From the NCBI RefSeq assembly GCF_038008325.1, contig NZ_JBBOYW010000001.1, forward strand, positions 104,001 through 168,000: a stretch of DNA of 64,000 bases, written 5' to 3'. A program made the translations under genes and the position numbers. The DNA comes from Lysinibacillus sp. FSL K6-0232. Lineage in GTDB: Bacteria > Bacillota > Bacilli > Bacillales_A > Planococcaceae. Of the stretch, positions 10,367 through 17,518 are shown piece by piece (within the stretch, counting starts at the first letter, position 1; each line of letters starts with the position of its first letter). The notes under the pieces are model-generated. The model was not told where the DNA came from. It did not search any database and saw nothing but the letters and a program-made list of their open reading frames with translations.

Positions 10367-10781
10367 TATTTTATATTTATACAAGGAATTAGTATCTTTA
10401 GATTTCCAAATTTGGAGAAAAGGCTTTGATAAAGTCCTTAGAAGCTATATAAGCAAATATACTATAAATGATTCTAAAGAAACTTTGACTGAGGAGAGAA
10501 TTGAAGAGATTTTGGATTGGTTTAATCTTTTAGATCAAGTTTGCTGTTGGTATCCTAGGAAAGCAGATTGTATACATAAAACATTAATTGGTTATAAGAT
10601 ACTTCAATCTAAGTATGGTTTACCAGTAAACATGGTAATAGGAATAAAAAAATTCCCTTTAGAGGCACATGCTTGGATTCAATATCAAGGACAAAATCTA
10701 TTTGAAGAAATGGAAAATCTTGATTTATTGAAAATAATTATAGATTCTAACTCATATATGAAGGAAGTTGAGCTTAGTTGA
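10359..10781 (+). CDS. Transglutaminase-like lasso leader peptidase (B2)
   Basis: 140 residues, matching the lasso B2 family of cysteine proteases that remove the leader. The catalytic Cys is at residue 71 in RKADCIHKTL and the His at 104 in EAHAWIQY, in the usual order and spacing; the third residue is not certain (the GQNLFEEME segment follows). The TTG start at 10359 overlaps the previous stop, with AAGGAGGG about 10 bases upstream. It is placed between B1 and the cyclase. Confidence 0.88.
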   Translation: MYNILYLYKELVSLDFQIWRKGFDKVLRSYISKYTINDSKETLTEERIEEILDWFNLLDQVCCWYPRKADCIHKTLIGYKILQSKYGLPVNMVIGIKKFPLEAHAWIQYQGQNLFEEMENLDLLKIIIDSNSYMKEVELS

Positions 10782-12511
10782 ACTGGTATGTATTTGAATT
10801 CGGATATAATTCGGAATATAAAACAGATAATAATAGACATCTTAATGTCAATAGTAAATCAAAAGTAAATTATTTCAACACGTCTTCAGAGAACTTTGTT
10901 GTGAAAGCAGCATATGCTCAAAATACGACCTCATATGTGTTTTTTGAAAATAATGATGTATTAATAGTGGGGGATATTGTAATATACAATATTTTAAATC
11001 ATGGTGTGTATGAAAATGTTGATTGGAATGAACAGGAATTGCTCACTAATTTAATTGCCCTTTATAACACTTTTGGTTCAGATTTTGTTAAGTGTTTAGA
11101 TGGTGAATTTTCATTTGTTTTATTTGACAAAAAGAATTTTACAGTAATGGTTTGTAGAGATACCTTGGGGGTAAAACGGCTCTTTTATTTAAAAACCGAT
11201 ACAAAATTAGTAGTTGCGAGCGATATTTTTCTATTGAAAGGTTATTTAAATACACCTAGGTTGAATAGTATTTACTTTCAAGAATATCTAAATGCCAATG
11301 GAATTGTTGACTCATATTTAACGCCATATAAAGATATCTTGCGTTTACCGAGTGGGAATATGTTTATTTTTAAAGATAAGGAAATTAACTTGATAGAGTA
11401 TGTGAATTATGATGAATTAACTTCTGACAAATGGATGATGAAGGAGAAATCTATTAATCAGGAAGAACTAATTGAAGAATTCGAAAATATTTTGAATAAA
11501 GCAATTTTGAGGAGATTACATAAAAGCGAGCGAAATACGGTGTTATTAAGTGGTGGCTTAGATTCATCTACTATTTTTAATGTGTCAAAACGATTGGGAG
11601 AAAAATACGGAGATATTGATTCGGTAAGCGTTGTTTTTGATGAATTAAAGGAATGTGATGAAAGTGTATATATCACAGAATTATTAGAACAATATAATTC
11701 TAAAGGTACTTTCCTAAATTATGATTCAGTATTGATGTATGAAGACCTCCGAAATAATATATTACATTTTGACGAACCACATGTCACTGCCCCTACATGT
11801 GAATTTACTTCTCGTTTAATAGAGTCATGTGTGAACAATAATACCAATAATATCCTAACAGGTTATGGTGGGGATCAACTTTTAACGAATTCACCATATT
11901 TATTAAGAGATTACGTTAGAGAAGGAAAAATAAAGAGTATGTTTAGTGATTTAACTAAATATTGTATGTATACAAATATATCTGCTTTTAAAGGATTACA
12001 TGAGTACATCATTCAACCACCTCCGTTTAGTAGAATCACTAAAAATAAACGGAATCATGCTAGAAATTTATTGTATGAAATGTTAAATGCAAAAGCCAAT
12101 CACTATATGGATAGGGCAATAGGTGGCTTTTATGGTGTGGATTTAAAACATCCTTTTTTAGATAGGGAGTTAATTTCTTTTATGATTAAAATCCCTAGTC
12201 ATATTCTCTTTGATCCTTTCTATACGAAAAAGATCTTAAGAGACTCTCAGAAAAATAAATTACCTGACAGTATTAGACTGCGTATAAATAAAACATCACA
12301 CGTTGCTCATACATTAAAGAGTATAAGAAAAAATTGGGATTCAATTTATTCGAATTTAAAGTCACCTTTAGTTGTTTCAAGATTAGGTCTTTGTTCAGAA
12401 GAGTTTTGGGAAGAAAATTTATATAAATGGAGAAATGGTTTGTTAATAGAAGTGACTTTTTTATTACTGTTATCCATTGAAGTATGGCTTATGCAAGAAA
12501 GTAGTGAATAA
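10778..12511 (+). CDS. Asparagine-synthetase-like lasso cyclase (C)
   Basis: 577 residues. The C-terminal half is an ATP-dependent amide-forming domain with the pyrophosphate loop SGGLDSST at about 258-265 and the later GYGGDQLL segment. The N-terminal half resembles a class-II glutamine amidotransferase but lacks the Cys1 nucleophile (it begins MNWYVFEFGYN), as expected of lasso cyclases, which activate an Asp/Glu side chain of the core peptide for attack by its N-terminal amine. TTG start, four-base overlap with B2. Confidence 0.9.
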   Translation: MNWYVFEFGYNSEYKTDNNRHLNVNSKSKVNYFNTSSENFVVKAAYAQNTTSYVFFENNDVLIVGDIVIYNILNHGVYENVDWNEQELLTNLIALYNTFGSDFVKCLDGEFSFVLFDKKNFTVMVCRDTLGVKRLFYLKTDTKLVVASDIFLLKGYLNTPRLNSIYFQEYLNANGIVDSYLTPYKDILRLPSGNMFIFKDKEINLIEYVNYDELTSDKWMMKEKSINQEELIEEFENILNKAILRRLHKSERNTVLLSGGLDSSTIFNVSKRLGEKYGDIDSVSVVFDELKECDESVYITELLEQYNSKGTFLNYDSVLMYEDLRNNILHFDEPHVTAPTCEFTSRLIESCVNNNTNNILTGYGGDQLLTNSPYLLRDYVREGKIKSMFSDLTKYCMYTNISAFKGLHEYIIQPPPFSRITKNKRNHARNLLYEMLNAKANHYMDRAIGGFYGVDLKHPFLDRELISFMIKIPSHILFDPFYTKKILRDSQKNKLPDSIRLRINKTSHVAHTLKSIRKNWDSIYSNLKSPLVVSRLGLCSEEFWEENLYKWRNGLLIEVTFLLLLSIEVWLMQESSE

Positions 12512-12580
12512 ATATTAAGAAGGAGGCAGGTTAGTGTAGGTATATTGTGCTATTTTTAAGGGCTAAAGGGGGAAATAATC

Positions 12581-12820
12581 ATGTTAATGACATATAGTAA
12601 ACCAATGCTTATAGATAGTGGAAATAGTTCGGAAATTATTAAAGGTGAATGTGGCTGGGGTGGAGAATTGCCGTTTTTTGATGCTAGAGGTTCTAAAAAA
12701 GTTTCTCGTAGAGTGAGAAAATATGTTGCTCAGTCATGTCCAGGCCCTGGAGTAGTAACGGTATGCCATATTTGTAGATCTATAACTGTTTCATGTTCAA
12801 CAGAAGAAAATGAATGCTAA
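12581..12820 (+). CDS. Lasso peptide precursor with a long cysteine-rich tail
   Basis: 79 residues, good AAAGGGGG ribosome site. Residues 5-14 (YSKPMLIDSG) match the lasso leader signature YxxPxLxxxG. The best ring is Gly22 to Glu29 (GECGWGGE, 8 residues). The usual Thr at the penultimate leader position is replaced by Ile20. What follows the ring is 50 residues, far longer than ordinary lasso tails, with a basic stretch (KKVSRRVRKY, 39-48) and cysteines at 53, 62, 65, 72 and 79, plus Cys24 inside the ring: six in all. Tail trimming after the basic stretch and disulfides are inferences. Confidence 0.75.
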   Translation: MLMTYSKPMLIDSGNSSEIIKGECGWGGELPFFDARGSKKVSRRVRKYVAQSCPGPGVVTVCHICRSITVSCSTEENEC

Positions 12821-12835
12821 CCTATAAATAGGTTA
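12818..12835 (+). other. Short palindrome at the precursor stop codon
   Basis: TAACCTATAAATAGGTTA includes the stop codon and forms a 7-bp stem. There is no T-run, so it may act as an mRNA 3'-stabilising or attenuating hairpin after the precursor gene. The rest of 12836-13013 holds a repeated ATATCAAAACTA (about 12837 and 12964) and no gene. Confidence 0.4.
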
Positions 12836-13013
12836 ATATCAAAACTAGTTTATTTCTATGTTAACTTATTACACAAAAGCTGTAACAGGAATGTATAGTC
12901 AAGAACAGGTTTGATGAAGAGTCAAGTATGATGAATTGTTAAGATTCTATAGCAGGAAATAAATATCAAAACTAAATTTGCCCTATAGAAATAGCACAAT
13001 ACTCCTATAAAAT

Positions 13014-13436
13014 ATGTTGAGAATCCATATTTTTCTAACTTATTATTATAATATGTTACTTATTTTCGTGATTGTATGTTTGAGTTGCCTTTTTTACAAT
13101 TTGACTAGACTGAGAAACTACATTAATTTTCAACGAAGATTTATACAGATTGAGCAAATAGAAGTATTGGATATAGAAAAATTATATCTAATTTTGGATG
13201 AAAAAAACATTTTTGATAATTTATATGTTTTGAATGCTATTTATCGTAGAATTTCAAAAAAGAAAGAAGTTAATTTAATAAAAGTAGTATATAAAAACGA
13301 TGACGAAATAAAAGTCGAACATTTGATGAAATTAAATCAACTACAAATTGGAGAAATTCCAGTATTACTATATATGGGAGAAAAATATTATTGGGAAGAT
13401 ATAATGAATTGTTCTTCAGAAGATAAGTTTCTTTGA
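13014..13436 (+). CDS. Single-pass membrane protein, possibly a degenerate thioredoxin fold
   Basis: Up to 140 residues. One strongly hydrophobic N-terminal segment (LLIFVIVCLSCLFYNL) is followed by a basic cytoplasmic-type stretch and a small soluble domain. The segment EIPVLLYMGEKYYW resembles the cis-proline strand and following strand of thioredoxin-like proteins, but there is no CxxC. The start is uncertain: TTG 13014 and ATG 13050 both lack a clear ribosome site. Family unknown; its place before the MauE genes suggests a part in the same redox or export step. Confidence 0.6.
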   Translation: MLRIHIFLTYYYNMLLIFVIVCLSCLFYNLTRLRNYINFQRRFIQIEQIEVLDIEKLYLILDEKNIFDNLYVLNAIYRRISKKKEVNLIKVVYKNDDEIKVEHLMKLNQLQIGEIPVLLYMGEKYYWEDIMNCSSEDKFL

Positions 13437-13468
13437 AACAATATAACATTTTGTGTGTAGTTTGCTAT

Positions 13469-13496
13469 AAAAGCCTTGTACATTAAAGGCTTTTAA
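13469..13496 (+). terminator. Hairpin before the first MauE-like gene
   Basis: AAAAGCCTT (13469-13477) / AAGGCTTTT (13486-13494), a terminator-like stem between two island genes that may set different expression levels. Confidence 0.55.
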
Positions 13497-13552
13497 TGAG
13501 TTGAAAGAAAAGGAGTTGACTAAACATCATTATCGTTTATCTGATTGTAGCA

Positions 13553-13903
13553 ATGATTTTTCTGAAAAACGGATTCAATAAAGTTTTTAAAATTTATCAT
13601 TATTATGCGGCGATAAATGAGAAAATAAAAATAACGCCAACATTCGTAAGCATTTTAGTGAGTGTAGAAGTGACTGTAGGTATTTTCTTTTTAATTCAGT
13701 TTGTAAATGTATACATATGTATGACCGCCGTAATGTTGCAATTGTTCAGTCTGTTTTTACTGTTTAAACCTTCTAAAGAAAGAATGACACGTAACTGCGG
13801 TTGTTTTGAAAACATACCCATCAATATAAATATAAAAAATTTAGGATACAATTATACAAAATTCACATTAGTGTTCTTGATTTTTTTAGGAGAGATACTA
13901 TGA
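13553..13903 (+). CDS. MauE/DoxX-like membrane protein 1
   Basis: 116 residues from ATG 13553, with several hydrophobic helices and a CGCF motif (Cys82, Cys84). MauE-type proteins are membrane partners of MauD thioredoxins in disulfide formation. The reading frame stays open upstream and encodes IIIVYLIVA, which completes a first membrane helix matching that of the next gene, and the only ribosome site (AAAGGAG, about 13509-13515) fits an ATC or ATT start at 13526-13532, so initiation may be non-canonical. Its stop overlaps the next gene. Confidence 0.7.
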   Translation: MIFLKNGFNKVFKIYHYYAAINEKIKITPTFVSILVSVEVTVGIFFLIQFVNVYICMTAVMLQLFSLFLLFKPSKERMTRNCGCFENIPININIKNLGYNYTKFTLVFLIFLGEIL

Positions 13904-14391
13904 TTGATATTTTTTGTTATGGTGCTGCTTTAGTATTGATACTTTCAGGGTTTTCTAAATTAATCTCGCATTCAAATACAAAGCACTTTTTTTTGAAGTA
14001 TATTGCTATTAATGATATTTCGATGACGTTTATGGCATTGTTATTCCCATTATTTGAAATCGTAATAGGTGTCGGTTTATTTATTTATGATCACCCTATA
14101 CTTTATATTAGTGCCTTATCTTTAATCTTACTCTTTATCATTATTAATTCGTATGCGTTTATTAATAAGGCGGAAGAGGACTGTAAATGTTTCGGTAATT
14201 TAATTCCAACTAAGACAGGACTAGGTGGCTTAATACAAAGTGTATGCATGTTTCTCAGTATAGTGCCACTACTATATTTTGATAAAGGTAATATGAATAT
14301 ACTTGACTTTGGCAATGTATTTTATCTCGTACCTGTTCTTTTATGGTTCACCACTTTAATAATTATTAGAAGAAACGTAGAGGTGGTGTAA
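13900..14391 (+). CDS. MauE/DoxX-like membrane protein 2
   Basis: 163 residues, four or five predicted membrane helices, with GFSKLISH after helix 1 and the hallmark CKCFGN (Cys95, Cys97) on the loop before the last helices. It is a diverged paralogue of the preceding gene. ATG 13900 overlaps the upstream stop and has TAGGAGAG in front. It likely supplies or accepts electrons for the thioredoxin encoded two bases downstream. The direction (oxidation or reduction of the peptide) cannot be read from sequence. Confidence 0.78.
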   Translation: MIDIFCYGAALVLILSGFSKLISHSNTKHFFLKYIAINDISMTFMALLFPLFEIVIGVGLFIYDHPILYISALSLILLFIIINSYAFINKAEEDCKCFGNLIPTKTGLGGLIQSVCMFLSIVPLLYFDKGNMNILDFGNVFYLVPVLLWFTTLIIIRRNVEVV

Positions 14392-14393
14392 CG

Positions 14394-14906
14394 ATGAGCA
14401 TGGAAATTTATTATGCTTTCATCATCATTTCTTGTGTATTAATGCTTAGTATTTTGTTTTCATTAAGAACTAGAAGAGTGCTAACTTTAGAAAAACGAGG
14501 GCCATTGGAAAAGTCCGTTTTCCCAATGATTTCATTGAAGACCAAACAATTTGAAACTGTTAAAGTTCAGGATATTGTGAATGAGGTTAATATGCAGACT
14601 TTAGTTTTTATTGATAGTCAGTGTTCTGCTTGCAAAGCAACATTATCAAAATTCCAATTTTTAATATCTGTTAAAAAAGAAGAGTATATTTTTATAGCAA
14701 TGGATACGATAGAAAATCGAGATTACCTGAGCTATTTAGAAGATCAATATATTTACTTTATTGAAGAAGAAATTTTATCTAATCAATTAAAAATAGATAC
14801 ATTTCCAATGTATCTCGTTTTGAATACTGATCATTTTGTAGTAGAGAAAAAAGGAATTGCAAGTTTAGAAAATCTTTTGGATGTGAATGACTATGAATTT
14901 CAATGA
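14394..14906 (+). CDS. Membrane-anchored MauD/TlpA-like thioredoxin
   Basis: 170 residues. One N-terminal membrane helix (about 7-24) is followed by a thioredoxin-like domain with the redox motif CSAC (Cys77, Cys80) and the cis-proline segment TFPMYLVL. The anchor predicts an extracytoplasmic domain. Its adjacency to two MauE-like proteins reproduces the MauE-MauD pairing known from methylamine dehydrogenase maturation. In this cluster the obvious client is the six-cysteine precursor; this is inference. The end overlaps the exporter gene by 20 bases. Confidence 0.78.
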   Translation: MSMEIYYAFIIISCVLMLSILFSLRTRRVLTLEKRGPLEKSVFPMISLKTKQFETVKVQDIVNEVNMQTLVFIDSQCSACKATLSKFQFLISVKKEEYIFIAMDTIENRDYLSYLEDQYIYFIEEEILSNQLKIDTFPMYLVLNTDHFVVEKKGIASLENLLDVNDYEFQ

Positions 14907-16740
14907 ATTAAAATTTCTTGAGAAAGACCGACCTGTTAGAGATTTTTTTTATTCCCAGTATTTTTATTTGAAAAATATTTGGAGAGAACAAAGGGGTATA
15001 TTTCTTATTTTAATTCTTTTAAGCTTAACGACTTCCATTATGTTACCTTTAGAAATTTTGCTACAGAAAAGGTTGATAGATCAACTAACAGTGGTGCAGA
15101 AAGTCCCTAATGAATTAGGATATGTGTTAGTTCTACTTGTAGCAATAACGTTTTTTAGTCTATTTGGACAACTATCTGGAAAAATTCAAGGGTACCTCTT
15201 TCGAAAAATTTCTTTAAAAGTGAATTATTTATTTAAAGCAATGTTAAACAAAAAAGTAACTAGCGTTTCATTAGAAAACTTTGAGTCTGGTTTTTTTTAC
15301 AATCAAGTGAATTTGGCAGGTAAAGCGTTGGAAGGAAATGGACTAGGTACTACATATTCTTTTCTACAGATCATTACAAGTGTATTTTCGCTATTTTCAA
15401 TTTTTATGATTCTATCGGCTATTCATTGGACATTACCTTTAACTGTGTTTTTATCAACAATTCCAGGGGTTGTTATTGTTTTTTTTAGCAAATTTAAAAA
15501 CTATAAAGTTGAAAAAAATGTTGCATTTAAAGAAAGAGAGTTTTCTTATACAGAATCTCTTTTTTTTGACAAAAACTATTTAAAGGAAATTAAAATGTAT
15601 AGTTTGAGTGATTATTTGTTAGGGAAATGGAAAAACCTTTATTTTTATACGATGAACAAAAGAATTGAAGTGGCAAAGTGGGAACTGAAAAATAGTGCAG
15701 TGATGATACTACTTGTGGGGGTTATCAATACAGGTGTATCTGTATTCTTTGTTTATCAACTAGTAGAGAACGCTTTAACAATAGGGAGTTATGTGGCGTT
15801 AACTGCGGCAATAATTACTTTGCAGGGCATTTTTGGTCAAATTGGTGCACATTTAGCTTCTATATTTGAAGCAGCTATTTATAATAATGCTTTAATCAAC
15901 TTATTAAAAATAGAATATTTTGATGATGAAAAGAGAGAAGAAATTAAGTCTATTGAAGCAATTGATATTAAAAATGGAACTTTCAACTACCCTTATTCTG
16001 ATATTTCAATTTTTTCGAAATTAAACTTTTCAATACGAAGAGGAGAAAAAATTTCGATTGTAGGTGGTAATGGTTCAGGGAAAACAACACTCGCTCATTG
16101 TTTAGTAGGCTTGTTTAATTTGACGGAAGGAAAGATTTTAGTAAATGGAGAAAATATGAATGACATTGATAAATCTAGTTTTTATAAACAAGTTGCTGTA
16201 GTTTTTCAAACATTCCCTAAATATATGTATTCATTAAGAGAAAATATTGGGTTTGGCAATGTTGATGACATGGATAATGAACAGAAAATATGGGATGTAA
16301 TAAGACAGGTAGGATTGGGAGAAAAATTTTCAGTCCATAATGTTGACTTAGATACTTATTTATCTAAAGAAATGGATGGCGGAATTGATTTGTCTGGGGG
16401 GGAATGGCAAAAAATAGCTTTAGGACGAGCGTTAATGAAGGATGTTAGCTTAATTTTGTTGGATGAACCTACAGCGTCATTAGATCCTCATTCAGAATTA
16501 AAAATACTTGAATTATTCGATAGCATGACAGACGATAAAACAACGATTACGATTACACATAGAATCGGACCCACGAAATTATCGGATAAGATTATCGTAA
16601 TGGATAAAGGGAAAATTGAAGAAATCGGTACTTTTGATGAATTGATAAATAATAAAGGATTATTTTATCGTATGCATCAAGCACAATACAAATGGTATGA
16701 GCAAAAGGAGTGTTTCCATGAAGCAGTTAAAACTACATGA
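14887..16740 (+). CDS. ABC exporter (lasso peptide export, D protein)
   Basis: 617-residue half-transporter: a six-helix exporter domain (about 35-330) followed by a nucleotide-binding domain with Walker A GGNGSGKTT (about 393-401), signature LSGGEWQ (about 503) and Walker B LILLDEP (about 522). There is no N-terminal C39 peptidase domain, as expected when the leader is removed by B1/B2. The homodimer likely exports the mature peptide and may add immunity, as lasso D proteins do. Start ATG 14887; the codon pair ATG-ACT-ATG leaves a two-codon ambiguity. Confidence 0.88.
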   Translation: MTMNFNELKFLEKDRPVRDFFYSQYFYLKNIWREQRGIFLILILLSLTTSIMLPLEILLQKRLIDQLTVVQKVPNELGYVLVLLVAITFFSLFGQLSGKIQGYLFRKISLKVNYLFKAMLNKKVTSVSLENFESGFFYNQVNLAGKALEGNGLGTTYSFLQIITSVFSLFSIFMILSAIHWTLPLTVFLSTIPGVVIVFFSKFKNYKVEKNVAFKEREFSYTESLFFDKNYLKEIKMYSLSDYLLGKWKNLYFYTMNKRIEVAKWELKNSAVMILLVGVINTGVSVFFVYQLVENALTIGSYVALTAAIITLQGIFGQIGAHLASIFEAAIYNNALINLLKIEYFDDEKREEIKSIEAIDIKNGTFNYPYSDISIFSKLNFSIRRGEKISIVGGNGSGKTTLAHCLVGLFNLTEGKILVNGENMNDIDKSSFYKQVAVVFQTFPKYMYSLRENIGFGNVDDMDNEQKIWDVIRQVGLGEKFSVHNVDLDTYLSKEMDGGIDLSGGEWQKIALGRALMKDVSLILLDEPTASLDPHSELKILELFDSMTDDKTTITITHRIGPTKLSDKIIVMDKGKIEEIGTFDELINNKGLFYRMHQAQYKWYEQKECFHEAVKTT

Positions 16741-17518
16741 GATACAAAATGAGAAGGAATCCCCATTAGTAGTCATGAAAAATGTATCAAAAGAATTTCA
16801 GTCGAAGGATTTTACAACACAAGCATTAGATAGCATCAATTGTGAAATTTATCAAAATGAAATCGTAGCCATCATGGGTACAAGTGGCTCAGGGAAAAGT
16901 ACATTGCTTAATATTTTAGCTGCTTTAGATAAACCAACACATGGGGAATTAATTTTTCAAGGTGTACCGATGATTGAGCAATTTCAAGAGCCAACATCAT
17001 CCGAATTTAGAAAGCGAAATATAGGATTTATATTTCAAAACTTCAACTTATTAGATGAATTAACGGTATCGGATAATGTGGCAATGCCGTTAATTTTACT
17101 AGATGAGGACTCTAAAAAAATTGCTCACAAGGTAAATGATGTGCTAGCAAAATTAGCAATCAATGATTTAGCTAGAAAGAAACCAACTGAATTATCTGGT
17201 GGGCAAAAGCAACGAGTGGCTATAGCGAGAGCCATTATTGCTAATCCGCAACTATTGTTGGCAGATGAGCCAACAGGGGCATTAGATGTGAATACGACAG
17301 ATGATATTTTAACAACACTTGTCCAATTAAAAAATTTAACGAATCAAACCATTATATTAGTAACACATGATCCACATGTATCGACTTATGCTGATCGTGT
17401 ACTATTTTTTCATAAAGGGAAATTAGTAGATAATTATATCAATCAAGCGAATAGTGATAATTTAACAATAATTTTTGATAAATTTAAAAATATACAGAGG
17501 AGCTATCTCAATGTATGA
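16718..17518 (+). CDS. ABC transporter ATPase, BceA/MacB-like
   Basis: 266-residue ATPase with Walker A GTSGSGKST (about 54-62), the LSGGQKQR signature and DEPTGALD, the form typical of the LolD/MacB/BceA group that pairs with FtsX-type permeases. Start at ATG 16718 with AAAGGAG upstream, overlapping the exporter gene. With the next gene it forms a putative self-protection or peptide-release transporter of the kind that shields producers from cell-envelope peptides. Confidence 0.88.
   Translation: MKQLKLHEIQNEKESPLVVMKNVSKEFQSKDFTTQALDSINCEIYQNEIVAIMGTSGSGKSTLLNILAALDKPTHGELIFQGVPMIEQFQEPTSSEFRKRNIGFIFQNFNLLDELTVSDNVAMPLILLDEDSKKIAHKVNDVLAKLAINDLARKKPTELSGGQKQRVAIARAIIANPQLLLADEPTGALDVNTTDDILTTLVQLKNLTNQTIILVTHDPHVSTYADRVLFFHKGKLVDNYINQANSDNLTIIFDKFKNIQRSYLNV

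Noticed and set aside
12520..12540. A tiny gene after AAGGAGG near 12521
   Set aside because: The only start in reach is GTG followed at once by TAG; probably a vestigial ribosome site.
12581..12820. Lanthipeptide or sactipeptide precursor because of the Ser/Thr/Cys-rich end
   Set aside because: No lanthionine synthetase or radical SAM gene is in the island, while B1, B2 and the cyclase of lasso synthesis are complete and the leader has the lasso motif.
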